Assembly (NCBI GenBank): GCA_024645155.1 | Contig: JAHEGF010000158.1 | Span: forward strand, 1-7,819 | From: Phyllobacteriaceae bacterium | GTDB lineage: Bacteria > Pseudomonadota > Alphaproteobacteria > Rhizobiales > Rhizobiaceae | Length of the DNA: 7,819 nucleotides | Reading direction: 5' to 3' | Part shown: piece after piece, positions 6,207 through 7,819 of the stretch | Layout of the letters: the number at the start of each line of letters is the position of its first letter | How positions within the stretch are numbered: position 1 is the first letter of the stretch | Made by a program: the position numbers and the translations under genes | The notes under the pieces: generated by a model | The model's database searches: none | Seen by the model: the letters and a program-made list of their open reading frames with translations, nothing else | Told to the model about the DNA's origin: nothing

Positions 6207-7730
6207 ATGGCATTCGGATCAATGCTCAAGTCGCTGTTTTCATCCAAGGGCGTCGATGACAGTCTGGCGCTCCAGGTCGTTATGTCGAACGTGACACACG
6301 GCTTGAGCTGGATTGACGAAGACCTGGTACTGAGAGCAACGAACAAGAAATTTTTTCAGCTTCTTGATATTCCCGAGAAATATGCGGCTGCGGGCACCCG
6401 GCTAGAGGACATATTCAGGTATAATGCCGAACGCGGCGAATACGGGCCCGGAGACGTCGAAAAGCAAGTCCGCGAGCGTGTGGAATTGTCGAGCAAATTC
6501 GAAGCACATGTTTTTGAGCGTGTACGCGACGATGGAACGATATTGCGCGTTGAGGGTTACCCCGTCGAAGAAGGCGGATTTATCACGATCTATTCCGATG
6601 TGACGGAATTGCGCCGTAACGAAAAAGCTCTCGAGGAATCAAATGCCGTGCTTACCAAGGTCAATGCGGCAATGGATGAGACGGTCCGTGCCGCGTTGAA
6701 CGGCGATTATACAAATCGGGTCGATACGGCTGGAACCCAGGGCGAAATGCTCAGTTTGTGCGAAAACATGAACACATTGCTTGAGGTTGTCGACAAGGGA
6801 TTATCGGAGACCGTCGAAGTTGTCTCCGCCATGTCGCTTGGCGATCTGAGCAAAGGAATTGTAGGCGAGTACAAGGGTAGCTTCCAGACGCTCAAGGAAG
6901 GCACCAATCGCATGGGTGCCCAGATGCGTGAAATCACAAGTCAGATCGCAGAAGCTTCCAAGGCGGTTCAAGGTGCAACGGAAGACATCTCCCGCGGCGT
7001 TCAGGACCTGTCTGTGCGGACTGAGTATCAGGCCTCTTCCATGGAAGAGACAACGGCCTCCATGGAGGAACTCTCCACGACGGTTCGTCAGAATGCCGAC
7101 AATGCCAAGGAAGCCAACAAGGTGGCGATAGCCGCCCGGGACGCGGCGTCCAAGGGCAGCGAAGTAACATACGAGGCGGTTGCAGCAATGAGCCGAATCG
7201 AGGGTTCTTCGACCAAAATCAGCGAGATTGTCGGCCTGATCCAGGAAATAGCTTTTCAGACCAATCTGTTGGCGCTCAACGCCGCTGTAGAAGCGGCAAG
7301 GGCCGGCGATGCCGGACGGGGATTTGCGGTTGTCGCCTCGGAAGTGCGGGCATTGGCACAACGGTCGGGACAGGCTTCCAAGGATATCAAGGAACTGATC
7401 CTCAATTCCGCCGACGAAGTGCGGGCTGGAGTGGATCTCGTCAACAAGGCCGGCGGATCGCTTGAGGAAATCCTGACATCGGTCAAATCGGTCGCTGATT
7501 TCGTTTCCGAGATTTCCACGGCAAGCCAGGAACAGGCCGCCGGTATCGATCAGGTGAGCCAGGCGGTCACGTCAATGGATGAAATCATCCAGCAAAACAG
7601 TGCGCTGGTCGATGTGACCTCGTCGAACCTTCAGGCAGCGCGCGGCCAGATGAAAAAACTGCAGGACAGCATTGCCTTTTTCAAGGACGTCGAAAAGACG
7701 GACTTTGATGATGAAACGGCAGTCGCCTGA
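6207..7730 (+). CDS. Soluble methyl-accepting chemotaxis protein with PAS sensor and HAMP-like repeats
   Basis: The 507-aa receptor has no signal peptide or membrane segment, so it should sense inside the cytoplasm. Residues about 29-135 form a PAS domain of the PAS_7 type (GLSWIDEDLVL near the start, then GGFITIYSDVTELRR at its end). Two HAMP-like units follow, around GDYTNRV (166-172) and GDLSKGI (212-218), the second ending near NRMGAQM (234-240). The remainder is the long coiled-coil signalling domain. Its hairpin tip, EIAFQTNLLALNAAVEAARAG (347-367), is the CheA/CheW-binding motif, followed by GRGFAVVASEVRALAQRS (370-387). The C terminus (DDETAVA) lacks the NWETF-type CheR/CheB docking pentapeptide. 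I chose ATG 6207 because GCGGGA lies about 9 nt upstream and the PAS alignment needs no more; the frame's earlier TTG (6153) is less likely. No che genes are next to it, so it is an orphan receptor. Confidence 0.92.
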   Translation: MAFGSMLKSLFSSKGVDDSLALQVVMSNVTHGLSWIDEDLVLRATNKKFFQLLDIPEKYAAAGTRLEDIFRYNAERGEYGPGDVEKQVRERVELSSKFEAHVFERVRDDGTILRVEGYPVEEGGFITIYSDVTELRRNEKALEESNAVLTKVNAAMDETVRAALNGDYTNRVDTAGTQGEMLSLCENMNTLLEVVDKGLSETVEVVSAMSLGDLSKGIVGEYKGSFQTLKEGTNRMGAQMREITSQIAEASKAVQGATEDISRGVQDLSVRTEYQASSMEETTASMEELSTTVRQNADNAKEANKVAIAARDAASKGSEVTYEAVAAMSRIEGSSTKISEIVGLIQEIAFQTNLLALNAAVEAARAGDAGRGFAVVASEVRALAQRSGQASKDIKELILNSADEVRAGVDLVNKAGGSLEEILTSVKSVADFVSEISTASQEQAAGIDQVSQAVTSMDEIIQQNSALVDVTSSNLQAARGQMKKLQDSIAFFKDVEKTDFDDETAVA

Positions 7731-7741
7731 CAGGATGCCGT

Positions 7742-7760
7742 AAATCAATACCGTTGATTT
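7742..7760. repeat. AT-rich 7-bp hairpin just after the chemoreceptor gene
   Basis: AAATCAA (7742-7748) pairs with TTGATTT (7754-7760) around a 5-nt loop, beginning 12 nt after the stop codon. The stem is AT-rich and no long U-tract follows, so it would be a weak intrinsic terminator at best; the trailing TTT of the stem may contribute. The rest of 7731-7819 has a second short dyad, TCAGG/CCTGA (7801-7805 and 7811-7815), followed by ATTT, and no gene I can support. Confidence 0.3.
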
Positions 7761-7819
7761 GAACTGCGTCGGAGCCGGCCTGCTGAAACGGGTCGAACCA
7801 TCAGGCGGATCCTGAATTT

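Noticed and set aside
5908..6222. Upstream extension of the NDUFA12-like frame to 6222.
   Set aside because: The added 105 residues have no family similarity, cross the divergent promoter region and overlap the start of the chemoreceptor gene; MNFLKQFF with its own ribosome site is the family start.
7731..7819. Possible 3' end of a - strand gene entering from the right edge.
   Set aside because: One - strand frame is open for 24 codons to a TGA at 7747-7745, but that is too short to judge and its stop falls inside the AT-rich hairpin.

Overview
The window looks like a chromosomal housekeeping segment from an alphaproteobacterium, most likely Hyphomicrobiales (Rhizobiales). Three things point there. 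First is the gene order M48 peptidase - DsbA-like oxidoreductase - aroQ - accB - accC - aat. Second is the reverse-strand pair of a DUF2155 exported protein and the NDUFA12-type complex I subunit, families I know mainly from alphaproteobacteria. Third is the moderately GC-rich coding style. I see no phage, transposon, CRISPR, tRNA or rRNA signature, and no gene looks foreign by codon use.

Left part (1-1892, + strand): the C-terminal part of an M48 metalloprotease with a TPR tail, cut by the window edge before its HExxH motif, then a periplasmic thioredoxin-fold disulfide oxidoreductase (CGYC). The two form a probable cell-envelope protein-quality unit. A 130-bp gap follows. It holds a GC-rich hairpin and a perfect 14-bp palindrome that lies over the best promoter candidate for the next operon.

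Middle (2023-4968, + strand): aroQ (type II dehydroquinase), accB (biotin carboxyl carrier protein), accC (biotin carboxylase) and aat (leucyl/phenylalanyl-tRNA-protein transferase), with gaps of only 29, 15 and 16 nt, so a likely operon. It joins shikimate-pathway flux, the first half-reaction of fatty-acid synthesis and N-degron tagging. All active-site residues I could map are present.

Right part: on the - strand, the NDUFA12-like complex I subunit (5512-5907) is followed by the exported DUF2155 protein (4973-5368). DUF2155 runs convergently into aat with 4 nt between the stop codons. A roughly 300-bp divergent intergenic region (5908-6206) separates ndufA12 from a soluble PAS-HAMP-type methyl-accepting chemotaxis protein on the + strand (6207-7730). 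The last 89 bases hold an AT-rich hairpin and no gene that I can support.

I found no clear previously undescribed system. The points most worth a second look are the palindrome and hairpin before aroQ, the M48/DsbA pairing with its C-terminal cysteine pair, the NDUFA12-DUF2155 association, and the structured leader of the chemoreceptor gene.
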